Shown here in pieces: positions 14,905-21,470 of a stretch of 32,608 bases of DNA. This DNA is from Prevotellaceae bacterium UBA4372 (lineage in GTDB: Bacteria > Bacteroidota > Bacteroidia > Bacteroidales > Bacteroidaceae). Each line of letters starts with the position of its first letter. Positions within the stretch are counted from its first letter, which is position 1. The notes below the pieces were generated by a model that saw nothing but the letters and a program-made list of their open reading frames with translations, made no database searches and was not told the origin of the DNA. The stretch covers positions 1 to 32,608 of the forward strand of contig DGSC01000005.1 of NCBI GenBank assembly GCA_002391275.1, given 5' to 3'. A program made the translations under genes and the position numbers.

Positions 14905-17742
14905 CTATGTGGTCTCTTCAGTTCCTTCAGTCGATGAAGCCTGCTGCTGTTCAGCTATCTCATCAAAGATGTCTCTTTCGGGTGCTTCGGTGATGGGCTT
15001 CGTTGCAGTGGCACTTTCGGACGAAGACTCTGGCTGGGCCGACTGTACATAGTAGAAACGTACCTGCTGACCGTTCTCACGATGCACCAACGGTTCGCCA
15101 TCGCCCTCTTTGCCTGTCTGCGACTTAGGATTGAGGCAGCTGAGGTGTTCCGCAAACTCGCAGTAAGCCTTCAGGTGGCGTGTCAACTTGGTGAGCGACC
15201 AGTTGTAGCGCGTCTCGGCATTGAAGCTGTTCAGCGCATCGTTGGCCTTGATCTCGCGGTCGAGGTTGCCGCTGTCTGGCGCGAAGTACTCGTTGGCCCA
15301 CTGCTCGAAGTCCTTGCCTACGGCGGCACGCTGTTCGCGCTTTTCTACGCTGTTCATCGGCGGCAGTATGCGACGCTCTTCGATGGGTAGCGAGAGGTAG
15401 AACTGCAGGCACTGCAACATGAAGGCGATGTCGGCCAGCCAGTCGGCCTCGGGATATTCCGTGCCGAAGAGGTTGCAGCCAAAGTCGTCGCGGATGGTGC
15501 GTGTCTCGCGGTAGTCGTTCGTCTTGGTCTGTACGTGGTAGTAGTCGCTGAAGACCTGCGGCCACAGGCGGCCTTCGGTGCTGGGGTCATGGCGGCGCAG
15601 GACGTAGTTGGTGGCGAAGGCGAACTTAGGACTCCGCGCAAACGGGATGAGAATCGGGTGGTTGCCTTTTTCCTCATAACGCAGGTCGCCCGTGATTTTA
15701 CCGAAGAAATAGTCGAAGTTTAAACGTTGGTGGCACTCATCGACGATGATGAGGTCGGTGGCCTCCGTCACGCCGTCGAAGAGAAAGCGGTTGTCCACGA
15801 TGGATGGCACGCGGGCATCGATATAGAACATGATGAGCAGTAGGCTCACCGCCCTGAGGAAGAACGATTTACCCGAACGGCCGTTACACTCGTCCTCGGT
15901 CTCGCCCATCGTGGTGTCCTGGCAGATGATGGCCCATGCTGCCGACTCCGACTTGTAGGCGTGCAGGAGGTAGCCGATGGCCGCTAACTTGCTGACCAAC
16001 GACAGATGCTCCTCGGCACGCTCGGCATCGGTGAGTTCCATGCCGCGCTCATCTTCCTTTCGCCAGTAGAGGCGCGAGGCGTTGACGACGAACTGCAAGA
16101 ACTTGCTGGGCGGGTTCTCGGGGAGATGAACGGTGAAAGTGCCATCGGCGTCACGCTCCACGGTGAACATCGGCGGCATCTGCCGATAGTCGTGGCCGAT
16201 GATGCTCTCCTCCCAGACGTAGCGGTCGGAGAGCTCATTGTAGCGATGCAGCGTGCAGCTGTCCTTGTCCACCTCCACCCATCCGTTCTGGAAGTAGAAA
16301 CGCCCCGACGTGGACGTGGCTTTGGTGAAATCCAGGTCATCGCGTTCGCGCAGCGTCGAGGACTGGTTGTTGGGCAGGTCGTGGCTGCGCAACAGCTTGT
16401 TGCGCATGTGCTCGTCAATGCCTTGCTCCTCGCACCACCGGTTGACGAACGTGCCGATGCTCTTGGCCTTGATGCGGCTGACGATGTTGTCCTTGATGCG
16501 AACATAGACGGGTTCAGTGCGCTGGTCGTCCTTCACGGTGTAGAAACCGTTGAGTGCGAGGAAATAGTCGAGGCGGGTACGCAGGATGCCATACTGCTTG
16601 TTCCCGTTCTTGTCCTCGAACTGCGTGAAGAATTGTGCCGACTGTGCACGGCTGATGAGCTGAGCCATCGCCTTGCGGTCGGGGTGCAGCTGGATGAAGT
16701 CCTTCAGGTCCTTGCGCTGTCGGCCGCGGTTGTCGTGGAGATGGCCCAAGTCCTTGGGCGTCATCCATGCCGTGGAGAGCTCGGGATAGCGCAGTGCCAG
16801 CCGGCGGCCTACCTTCGTGCCCGTAGCGTCGATGTCGGGAATGTTGACGACGCGCTTGGCATGTTTCAGCAACAGGTGCAGGTCCTCTTCGCGCAGCTCC
16901 TCCGTCTCGCTGCCCATCCACACGGGCTGATAGCCCATGCTCAGGCAGTTGACGGCATCGCTGCCTCCGCTGACCAGGACGACCTCGTCGAGCTTCTCTT
17001 CGCCGCGTTCGCTGAACTTGCGCCGCAGGGCATCGAGGCCGAAGAGGTAGTGCTGCGGCTTTGTGCCTACGATGCTGAAGCGGAACGCCTTGTTCGGGTT
17101 CTTGGGCTCGTAGAGTTTCAGGAACGACTGCTGCACGCCATGATGATCAATGTACGTGCACGCCTGCGCGAAGATGGGGAACGTCGGTGTGGCCTTCGTC
17201 GTGATGACCTCGTTGTCTTTGGTGCGGGCTACAGCCGTCACAGCCTTCCAACCGAGTTCTGTCAGGTGCTCGGCCTTCACGCGAGGTCCCCACAAGATGA
17301 GTTCCTCTGCCGTGAAGCCTTCGCAGAACGTCACCCGAGGCGGTTGCCCCACCTCGTCGGCCGTTGCCTGCCGCCGCTCAATCTCTGGTCGGTTGACCTT
17401 CGACGAGAGTTCTTCCGCCACGCCGTACTCCTCCATGAGTTCGTGCAGCGCCAGGGCAAACTGCGACTGGGCATAGCCGCGGTCCATCATGTAGAGGTCG
17501 ATAGGCGACAGCCAACGCTCGCCCTCACCGAGACCGTAGTCAACGACGCGGTAGTAGTCGCACCTGTTATCCGGTGAATACAGGTGTGCCGACGCGGTGC
17601 GCTCATCAGGCCGAAGCTTGAAGTTGCGCTTACTGTTCACTGCGTCTGCCGCTTGGGGGCAAACGCTCAGGATGATGTCAAGTCCGCTGTTTGAGGCAGC
17701 ATAGACTTGTGCTAAGTGCTGTTCTTTAATCATAGTTGTCAT
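14905..17742 (-). CDS. Primase-helicase-like replication protein
   Basis: A 945-residue multidomain protein. Residues about 20-110 resemble the DnaG-type CHC2 region (NFKLRPDERTASAHLY, then YYRVVDYGLGEGERW) without the zinc cysteines. Residues about 245-320 look like a TOPRIM domain: EVVLVSGGSDAVNCLSMGY, then NIPDIDATG. The C-terminal part is a P-loop ATPase with Walker A ECNGRSGKSF (about 618-627) and Walker B LIIVDECHQ (about 663-671), as in helicases of phages, satellites and plasmids (SF3/DUF5906-like). It would prime and unwind DNA for a mobile element. A promoter at 17854-17883 gives a leader of about 105 nt. The HU-like gene downstream is a likely partner. No integrase is seen nearby. 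Confidence 0.85.
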   Translation of the reverse strand: MTTMIKEQHLAQVYAASNSGLDIILSVCPQAADAVNSKRNFKLRPDERTASAHLYSPDNRCDYYRVVDYGLGEGERWLSPIDLYMMDRGYAQSQFALALHELMEEYGVAEELSSKVNRPEIERRQATADEVGQPPRVTFCEGFTAEELILWGPRVKAEHLTELGWKAVTAVARTKDNEVITTKATPTFPIFAQACTYIDHHGVQQSFLKLYEPKNPNKAFRFSIVGTKPQHYLFGLDALRRKFSERGEEKLDEVVLVSGGSDAVNCLSMGYQPVWMGSETEELREEDLHLLLKHAKRVVNIPDIDATGTKVGRRLALRYPELSTAWMTPKDLGHLHDNRGRQRKDLKDFIQLHPDRKAMAQLISRAQSAQFFTQFEDKNGNKQYGILRTRLDYFLALNGFYTVKDDQRTEPVYVRIKDNIVSRIKAKSIGTFVNRWCEEQGIDEHMRNKLLRSHDLPNNQSSTLRERDDLDFTKATSTSGRFYFQNGWVEVDKDSCTLHRYNELSDRYVWEESIIGHDYRQMPPMFTVERDADGTFTVHLPENPPSKFLQFVVNASRLYWRKEDERGMELTDAERAEEHLSLVSKLAAIGYLLHAYKSESAAWAIICQDTTMGETEDECNGRSGKSFFLRAVSLLLIMFYIDARVPSIVDNRFLFDGVTEATDLIIVDECHQRLNFDYFFGKITGDLRYEEKGNHPILIPFARSPKFAFATNYVLRRHDPSTEGRLWPQVFSDYYHVQTKTNDYRETRTIRDDFGCNLFGTEYPEADWLADIAFMLQCLQFYLSLPIEERRILPPMNSVEKREQRAAVGKDFEQWANEYFAPDSGNLDREIKANDALNSFNAETRYNWSLTKLTRHLKAYCEFAEHLSCLNPKSQTGKEGDGEPLVHRENGQQVRFYYVQSAQPESSSESATATKPITEAPERDIFDEIAEQQQASSTEGTEETT

Positions 17743-17826
17743 GATTTAAAGATTTAACAATAAAGTTAACACACTTAGCTAGCATTACGTGTGTAGAGGA
17801 TTACCGACCCGTCACATATACAACAT

Positions 17827-17854
17827 GCGCCCGGAGAGGGTTTTCTCCGAGCGC
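17827..17854 (-). promoter_or_regulatory. Hairpin or operator at the primase transcription start
   Basis: GCGCCCGGAGA (17827-17837) and TCTCCGAGCGC (17844-17854) are 11-bp inverted arms with one mismatch and a 6-bp loop. The right arm touches the -7 box (17854-17861), so the dyad covers the expected start site. It could be a repressor operator or a 5' RNA hairpin. Confidence 0.55.
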
Positions 17855-17883
17855 AAAGATAAAATTATTAGCCTATTTGTCAA
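17854..17883 (-). promoter_or_regulatory. Promoter of the primase-helicase gene
   Basis: On the - strand a -33 TTG (plus 17881-17883) is followed after 19 bp by -7 TATCTTTG (plus 17854-17861), an exact TAnnTTTG match. It lies about 110 bp before the ATG at 17742. Confidence 0.7.
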
Positions 17884-17929
17884 TGACTGAGCATTGCTTG
17901 CCCAACTTATTGGGGTTGTTCAATTTTTG

Positions 17930-17965
17930 TTGTCCCTACTTTTGGCTTGTTTTGTCCCTACTTTT
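17930..17965. repeat. 14-bp direct repeat upstream of the primase promoter
   Basis: TTGTCCCTACTTTT occurs at 17930-17943 and again, without mismatch, at 17952-17965, a 22-bp period. The pair lies 47 bp beyond the -33 box of the primase promoter, in the position of an activator site, and directly abuts the end of the upstream coding sequence. Confidence 0.7.
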
Positions 17966-19312
17966 TCATAGCTGAATTGATGTAATACCTAAGACGGAAA
18001 GCCGTTTGTTCAAGTCCTCAATATTCTTTTTTGTATGGCTGTTTTTGTAGTTCCGACGGCTGCAATACTTGCGGCAGTCATCAGCTGACTTCTCCGTGAA
18101 AGCGTGCCAGAGGTCACCTATGTCTGTCTTATTGGCTTGATTAACATCTAAATCGCACTGTTCAAGGAAGCGAAGGAATAATTCAAATTTGACTTTATTG
18201 AACAAAATACCTAATGACGGTTCAGACGAATCCTCGGATTCTTCTTGAGGAGATTTTACCTGCGTTTCTAATCTATGAATTGTCTCATGCAAGTTCTTGT
18301 TCTCCTCTTCCTTTGCGTTCTTCTCCTCTTCCAGCGCTTGAATCTTTTTCTCGTATTCCGCGAAGGCCCGTTCCATTTCTTTCTTTGTGAAGGTTTCCTG
18401 CTTGAGGGCAGAATTCCCGATGTAGTCATAGTCATCAAGGGGGAGGTTTTCGTCAAGCCTACTTTTGATGGGGCGGACATTCTTGAAAACTCTCATGCTG
18501 GAATTGTCGTTCAGCGCGTATGATTCCATTGCGGTGATGAAGGCGTCGAAATGCTCGTGATGAGGAGACTCTCGTACCATCATGTAGACGCACAAGAGGA
18601 TGATCTGCGCACCTTCATATCCTTCAAATACCTGTCCTATAGTCAAAGCATTGACAGCCCGCTCGATCATCATTTCTGGGCGTTTGATGTCGCGTAGCGT
18701 AAGCACCACCTTTTTTGCATTGTACCAGACTTCTGCCTCGTCGAGACGAGTACCGTATTTTCCACATAGTTCATTAACTACGCCCGACATATTGCGGAAA
18801 AGCTGCTCTTCACTGTAATCGATATACAAGTGGTCTCGCTCGTCACCATTCAATGCCTCGAACTTAAAGACGGGCGTTACGTCCTTCTTCTTGGCTTCTT
18901 CGACCAGTTTGTCAAGCTCAATAATCTTGTTTGTCTCGGCATGAATAATCTCCGCAAGTTGCTTCTCTTCTGCATAAAAGCCCATATATCTTTTAAGCTC
19001 TGGAAAAATAATAGCTTTATAAATCTGGTCATCCCTGTGACGATAGTAGAGAATAATGTACACTCGCGTAAGGATAAAGTGGTATAAACGAATCCGGGGA
19101 TTTGAAGCCATTTCCTTAGTCAGTTTCTTTGCCTCTGCAATCACGCTGTCCACGGCTCGTGGTTCATCTTCAATCTTTTGGCATCGTTCTATTATGCCTT
19201 CCCACATATTGCCGGCATTATAGGAATAACTGAAAAGAGGTAGTTTCAAGCACACCCGCTCTGAGAGTTGGTCGAGGGTGTATAGCGGTAAGATTTGGGT
19301 ATTAGTAGTCAT
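17966..19312 (-). CDS. Coiled-coil protein of unknown function
   Basis: I do not recognise this 448-residue protein. It is soluble and mostly helical, without signal peptide or membrane span. The N-terminal two thirds has conserved-looking stretches (RIRLYHFILTRVYIILYYRH; YNAKKVVLTLRDIKRPEMM; QIILLCVYMMVRE). Residues about 325-375 are a strong charged coiled coil (EKKIQALEEEKNAKEEENKN). A C-terminal helical domain of about 75 residues follows, with basic patches (CRKYCSRRNYKNSHTKKNI) that could bind nucleic acid. The frame is open to an ATG at 19336, but that start sits at the edge of a -7 box (19341-19348), so I prefer ATG at 19312 (MTTNTQ). It reads toward the primase gene. Confidence 0.75.
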   Translation of the reverse strand: MTTNTQILPLYTLDQLSERVCLKLPLFSYSYNAGNMWEGIIERCQKIEDEPRAVDSVIAEAKKLTKEMASNPRIRLYHFILTRVYIILYYRHRDDQIYKAIIFPELKRYMGFYAEEKQLAEIIHAETNKIIELDKLVEEAKKKDVTPVFKFEALNGDERDHLYIDYSEEQLFRNMSGVVNELCGKYGTRLDEAEVWYNAKKVVLTLRDIKRPEMMIERAVNALTIGQVFEGYEGAQIILLCVYMMVRESPHHEHFDAFITAMESYALNDNSSMRVFKNVRPIKSRLDENLPLDDYDYIGNSALKQETFTKKEMERAFAEYEKKIQALEEEKNAKEEENKNLHETIHRLETQVKSPQEESEDSSEPSLGILFNKVKFELFLRFLEQCDLDVNQANKTDIGDLWHAFTEKSADDCRKYCSRRNYKNSHTKKNIEDLNKRLSVLGITSIQL

Positions 19313-19340
19313 CCTGATACGGTTTTTAATATTCACGTTG

Positions 19341-19372
19341 CAAAATTAATTATCTTTATCGAGAAGGCGAAA
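19341..19372 (-). promoter_or_regulatory. Promoter, copy A of a duplicated promoter block
   Basis: On the - strand -33 TTTC (plus 19369-19372), a 20-bp spacer and -7 TAATTTTG (plus 19341-19348). The same block of about 42 bp recurs at 20653-20695. It places the transcription start close to 19334 and supports the shorter start of the coiled-coil gene. Confidence 0.55.
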
Positions 19373-19460
19373 CTTTTGGGCTCTAATTATTTACTCTTAC
19401 TACAATCAGCCTTATCATGGCATCTGAATTTACTCATCAATGTCAAACCCCTTCCCCCTC

Positions 19461-20627
19461 TCACCTGCAAAGCTCCATGGCCATCAGGTTGAGCTGCTGG
19501 CATTGCTGTGCGGTGATGGCGCGGCCTTCGTTGTGGTGCTCCCAGGGAGCGAGGAGGAGGAGACGGCCGGCTGCGCAGGCATCGAACTGCTCGCCCTGGG
19601 GCTTGGTGAGTGGCGTGAAGCCGTTCTCCACAAGGACAATCAGGGGCAGGTGGGCATCGAAGGCGGCTCGCATGACGGCTTTCTCGCCGGGCGAGATGGA
19701 GGGGGAGACGAGGACGGCACCCTCGCGGGCGGCTGTCAGATAGCGCGCCACCTCCTCCTGAATCTGGGTGGGGCTGCAGCGACGTGACACTCGCACTTGC
19801 AGGCGGAATGGCCTCTCCAACAGCGCGAGATTGCCGATGGCGGTAAAGGTATAGCCGCACCTCTCGACGTTGAAGCGTGGGCGCAGGAACTCGGGGCGAG
19901 CGCGTTTCATGAGTAGGCGGCGTGGGTTGTCGGCGAGGTAGTGTTTCCACCTTTGCAGCTCATCGAAGGTTTTCAACAACAGGTCGTTGTAGCCGAGGGC
20001 GAAGAGGCGTGAAGGGGATGCAGGGGAATGCTGCGCCACAGCCGCAGCCTGCACGGAAGGTGGCTGAGGCGAGGAAGGGGATGCAGGGGAATGCTGCGGC
20101 CCAGCCGCTGCCTGCACGGAAGGTGGCTGAAGCACGGAAGGGGGCTTAAACGAGGAGGGGTCGTTGGGTGTAGGGTGCGGCTGTGCCGCAGCATTTATTG
20201 AAGGGCTTCCTGCAGCAGCTGTCATGGCCCGCCATTTCCGTTCACAACCTTTCTTGAAGCCGCTCAGTACGTGACTGAGGTGGATGGGGAGGGTGTCGTG
20301 GACGAAGAGGATGCCGTGGAGGTGGTCGGGCATTATCTGGAGACCTAACACCTCGATTTGTGGGTAGTAGCGCGGTATGCCATGCCACTCGGCCTCTACC
20401 ATAGCCCCTATTGGTGAGAGCTCGATGTGCGGGGCATCGTGGTTGTCAGGAGATGCGGCCGGGTTGCCAACGACCATCCCAAATAGCGGCAGACGACCTT
20501 CAACCTCCATGGTAATCATATACATACGACGTCCATGGTAGTCATTATAGTCATCTCGGCGTTTCATGGATGACTTCTTATTGTCGGCATATAGTTTCTT
20601 CGCCTCTATTTGTTCTCTGCTCTTCAT
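19461..20627 (-). CDS. REP-associated Y1 transposase with DprA/SLOG-like C-terminus
   Basis: A single-strand HUH transposase of the TnpA-REP (RAYT, IS200-like) family with an extra domain. In the longest frame (403 residues from 20672) the HUH pair is H117/H119 in IMPDHLHGILF and the likely nucleophile is Y228 in LGYNDLLLKTFDEL. The N-terminal YHGRRMYMITMEVEGR is typical of RAYTs. A proline/alanine-rich linker (about 165-222) contains a 21-residue tandem repeat. Residues about 285-403 form a separate Rossmann-like domain with VLVSPSISPGEKAVMRAAFD and CAAGRLLLLAPWEHH, resembling DprA/SLOG proteins. ATG 20672 falls within a likely promoter block, so 20627 (388 residues) is preferred; 20567 is also possible. 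Confidence 0.85.
   Translation of the reverse strand: MKSREQIEAKKLYADNKKSSMKRRDDYNDYHGRRMYMITMEVEGRLPLFGMVVGNPAASPDNHDAPHIELSPIGAMVEAEWHGIPRYYPQIEVLGLQIMPDHLHGILFVHDTLPIHLSHVLSGFKKGCERKWRAMTAAAGSPSINAAAQPHPTPNDPSSFKPPSVLQPPSVQAAAGPQHSPASPSSPQPPSVQAAAVAQHSPASPSRLFALGYNDLLLKTFDELQRWKHYLADNPRRLLMKRARPEFLRPRFNVERCGYTFTAIGNLALLERPFRLQVRVSRRCSPTQIQEEVARYLTAAREGAVLVSPSISPGEKAVMRAAFDAHLPLIVLVENGFTPLTKPQGEQFDACAAGRLLLLAPWEHHNEGRAITAQQCQQLNLMAMELCR
20011..20130. repeat. 63-bp tandem repeat inside the transposase gene
   Basis: Two near-identical units start at 20011 and 20074 (each begins GAAGGGGATGCAGG; the second is seen to about 20130). The 63-bp period keeps the frame and adds 21 residues (PPSVQAAA, then QHSPASPS) to the linker between the HUH and tyrosine parts. 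A further partial unit lies toward 20160. Confidence 0.8.
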
Positions 20628-20653
20628 AAGACCTACAAGGCTTTTATTGCTAG

Positions 20654-20685
20654 CAAAATTACTTATCTTCATCGAGAAGCCGAAA
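20654..20685 (-). promoter_or_regulatory. Promoter, copy B, for the transposase gene
   Basis: On the - strand -33 TTTC (plus 20682-20685), a 20-bp spacer and -7 TAATTTTG (plus 20654-20661). The block matches copy A at nearly every position over 20653-20695. The ATG at 20672 lies between the two boxes and so would not be transcribed from it. Confidence 0.55.
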
Positions 20686-20700
20686 CTTTTGTCCCAAAAT

Positions 20701-20731
20701 TTTGCTCTTTTCTCTTTTCGACCTATCTTTG
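20701..20731 (+). promoter_or_regulatory. Divergent promoter reading into the palindrome
   Basis: TTTG (20701-20704), a 19-bp spacer and TATCTTTG (20724-20731) match the Bacteroidetes consensus on the + strand. There is no gene for about 360 bp downstream, so the first transcribed feature would be the palindrome at 20831-21015. Confidence 0.6.
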
Positions 20732-20830
20732 CGTCCGAAAGGGCACGAAAGTGTCGCTCGCGATGCCTGTAAGCTCAACGGAGAGGCCCGATCAAATCTT
20801 ATTGGAAACTGAAGCATTTGCTATTATTTC

Positions 20831-21015
20831 GCGTTAAGCCAATATGCCTAGGAAACAAATTGGGATAAGAAACGCTCGGAAATAATAGAAACGTGGGGCG
20901 CTGGAATATGCACGCCCTCCCTACCTGATATATAGCAATGCATCCACGCCTCAGGCGTGATGCGTTCTTACAGGTAGGATGGGGCCCAATTCCTAGGCAT
21001 ACCCCAGCTTAACGC
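20831..21015. repeat. 185-bp imperfect palindrome, REP/MITE-like, next to the RAYT
   Basis: Nested inverted segments run from the ends inward: GCGTTAAGC (20831-20839) with GCTTAACGC (21007-21015); ATGCCTAGGAA with TTCCTAGGCAT; ATTGGG with CCCAAT; CCTACCTG with CAGGTAGG; and a central GCATCCACGCCT/AGGCGTGATGC. The left arm carries about 50 extra bases, so the fold would be a long hairpin with a bulge. It lies about 160 bp from the 5' end of the transposase gene. RAYT proteins act on extragenic palindromes, so this is a candidate substrate. No coding sequence is seen between 20686 and 21091. Confidence 0.75.
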
Positions 21016-21049
21016 ATAAGGAGCATCACGCTTTCTCTATGCACTTGCG

Positions 21050-21087
21050 ATTAATAGTCGATGCATATTTGAAGCAAAACTATTAAT
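21050..21087. promoter_or_regulatory. Operator-like inverted repeat before the truncated gene
   Basis: ATTAATAGT (21050-21058) and ACTATTAAT (21079-21087) are perfect 9-bp inverted arms 20 bp apart, ending 4 bp before the ATG at 21092. Placement and form suggest a repressor site. Confidence 0.5.
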
Positions 21088-21091
21088 CAAT

Positions 21092-21382
21092 ATGGCAAAT
21101 TTTAATACACCTTATTCTATTGAAAGAGATGGTCAAATAGAATTCTTCAAGAATTATACTATTCCTTTTGAAGATGACAATTCTATCTTGGTAGACTACA
21201 CTGATGGCATCTATAATGGTAATATCTTGGAGTTCAAACTCTCAATTGACAATATCAATACCACCCTTTTTCAGGCCATCAAATATTTGTCGAGAATGAG
21301 GGTTCATGGGCAGGCCTCAGCAGCAGGTCTGCCCTGCCTTTTATCTTTTTCCTACATCTTTCCCTTTTGTTTTAAGATTTAA
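21092..21382 (+). pseudogene. 5' stump of a probable DNA-modification/restriction gene
   Basis: The frame codes for 96 residues, but only about 73 look like real protein (IEFFKNYTIPFEDD, VDYTDGIYNGNILEFKL, LFQAIKYLSRMRV). As I recall it, this resembles the start of Bacteroidetes DNA methyltransferase/restriction fusions, where the EFK-type motif belongs to a nuclease-like head. Beyond residue 73 the frame runs into a terminator hairpin (21308-21334) and then low-quality sequence (LLSFSYIFPFCFKI), so the gene is cut off. An inverted repeat just before the ATG could be its old operator. The family name is uncertain; the truncation is clear if the homology holds. Confidence 0.5.
21308..21350 (+). 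terminator. Rho-independent terminator
   Basis: GGGCAGGCCT (21308-21317) pairs with AGGTCTGCCC (21325-21334), 10 bp with one G-T, with a 7-nt loop, followed by TGCCTTTTATCTTTTT. It lies inside the end of the truncated frame and before the leucine-rich-repeat gene. Confidence 0.85.
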
Positions 21383-21394
21383 TGAGTACCTTTG
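21366..21394 (+). promoter_or_regulatory. Possible promoter for the leucine-rich-repeat gene
   Basis: TACCTTTG (21387-21394) is an exact TAnnTTTG -7 box. The nearest upstream TTTG (21366-21369) is 17 bp away, shorter than the usual 19-21, so the -33 call is weak. It leaves a leader of about 70 nt before the ATG at 21471. Confidence 0.5.
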
Positions 21395-21470
21395 CAGCGT
21401 GTTCTTCAACGAACGTCCATGGCACTCCTGCCTGCGAAATATAATCTAACATTCAACTAATTTTGATATT

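Noticed and set aside
16006..17577. 523-codon open frame on the + strand antisense to the primase-helicase gene
   Set aside because: It is a shadow of a G+C-rich gene read in reverse. The - strand frame has TOPRIM and Walker motifs, a promoter and a terminator, while the + strand frame shows no motif and valine/leucine/arginine-rich antisense composition.
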